This document shows, piece by piece, positions 4,977 to 5,217 of a stretch of DNA of 5,217 nt (position 1 is its first letter; each line of letters opens with the position of its first letter). Where the stretch lies: NCBI GenBank assembly GCA_964590075.1, contig CAZPXS010000025.1:1-5217 (forward strand). Reading direction: 5' to 3'. The notes under the pieces are model-generated. The model saw only the letters and a program-made list of their open reading frames with translations. It did no database searches and was not told the origin of the DNA. A program made the translations under genes and the position numbers. Source of the stretch: JAGDVO01 sp964590075 [NCBI: uncultured Aquificales bacterium] (GTDB lineage: Bacteria; Thermosulfidibacterota; Thermosulfidibacteria; Thermosulfidibacterales).

Positions 4977-5217
4977 ATGGATTGGATAAAAACCTCTGTA
5001 GATTACGGAGTTATCGGTATTTTGGCCTTTTTGAGTTTTCTCAGTGTAGGTGTTGCCATTGAGAGGTATATGTATCTAAAAAAGGTAGATTTAAAAGCCT
5101 ATAAAAGTAGGCAGGAGATTGAAATAGATTTAACAAGGGGGCTTTTTATAATAGCCTCTGTGGCCTCTAACGCTCCATACATTGGGCTTTTGGGAACGGT
5201 GCTTGGCATAATGCTTA
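4977..5217 (+). CDS. exbB: ExbB-type proton channel (short ExbB2 form), N-terminal part (3' truncated by window edge)
   Basis: Eighty codons are visible before the right edge. The N-terminus [14 protein letters not shown] leads into a first membrane segment (about residues 11-29) ending in the ER motif [11 protein letters not shown] short cytoplasmic link of about 25 residues follows ([20 protein letters not shown]), then the family hallmark [17 protein letters not shown] (about 62-78) at the start of the second membrane segment. The hallmark is shared by ExbB/TolQ/MotA-type channels. The much shortened loop before it, compared with E. coli ExbB or TolQ, and the ELEL/IEIDLT-like pattern match the ~150-residue ExbB2 form known from epsilonproteobacteria and Aquificales. 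ExbB with ExbD uses the proton motive force to drive TonB-dependent uptake across the outer membrane; exbD and tonB would be expected just beyond the window. No Shine-Dalgarno sequence precedes the ATG. Confidence 0.88.
   Translation, partial: MDWIKTSVDYGVIGILAFLSFLSVGVAIERYMYLKKVDLKAYKSRQEIEIDLTRGLFIIASVASNAPYIGLLGTVLGIML

Overview
The window (5217 bases, all genes on the + strand) holds the distal part of a type IV pilus minor-pilin / tip-adhesin operon and the start of an ExbB-type proton-channel gene. Heavy use of AGG/AGA for arginine and ATA for isoleucine, a moderate G+C content judged by eye, cysteine-rich exported proteins and the short 'ExbB2' type of ExbB together suggest a thermophilic bacterium of the Aquificales (for example the Hydrogenobacter/Thermocrinis/Aquifex group). 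This taxonomic guess is inference, not a database result.

Layout: 1-2360 is the C-terminal 785 codons of a PilY1-type pilus tip adhesin whose start lies left of the window. It is followed without any gap by four prepilin-like genes: a GspH/FimT (FimU-like) pseudopilin (2345-2878), a PilV-like minor pilin with a calcium-loop-like motif (2863-3513), a cysteine-rich PilW-like minor pilin (3510-4430), and a PilX-like minor pilin whose best start is 4385 (4385-4936). Each gene overlaps the one before it (16, 16, 4 and 46 bases), so they are almost surely one transcript with coupled translation. After a 40-base gap with a convincing sigma70-like promoter, an exbB gene starts at 4977 and runs off the right edge. 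It has no Shine-Dalgarno sequence, and the promoter sits where it would yield a leaderless or nearly leaderless mRNA.

How the genes work together: in characterised type IVa pilus systems, FimU/PilV/PilW/PilX form the initiation complex at the pilus tip together with PilY1. The four pseudopilins here have class III leaders, or the PilX variant without Glu+5, for PilD-type cleavage and inner-membrane insertion; PilY1 would cap the fibre and sense calcium or surfaces. Mature cysteine counts in the four pseudopilins are all even (6, 4, 12, 4), which fits disulfide stabilisation of an extracytoplasmic complex at high temperature. ExbB belongs to a separate function: energising a TonB-type outer-membrane transporter.

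No RNA genes, mobile elements, CRISPR arrays or convincing terminators were seen. The system as a whole is a known type. The notable points are the pilY1-first gene order, the Cys-rich insert in PilY1, the calcium-loop-like motif in PilV, the extreme Cys/Asn content of PilW, and the probable leaderless exbB.
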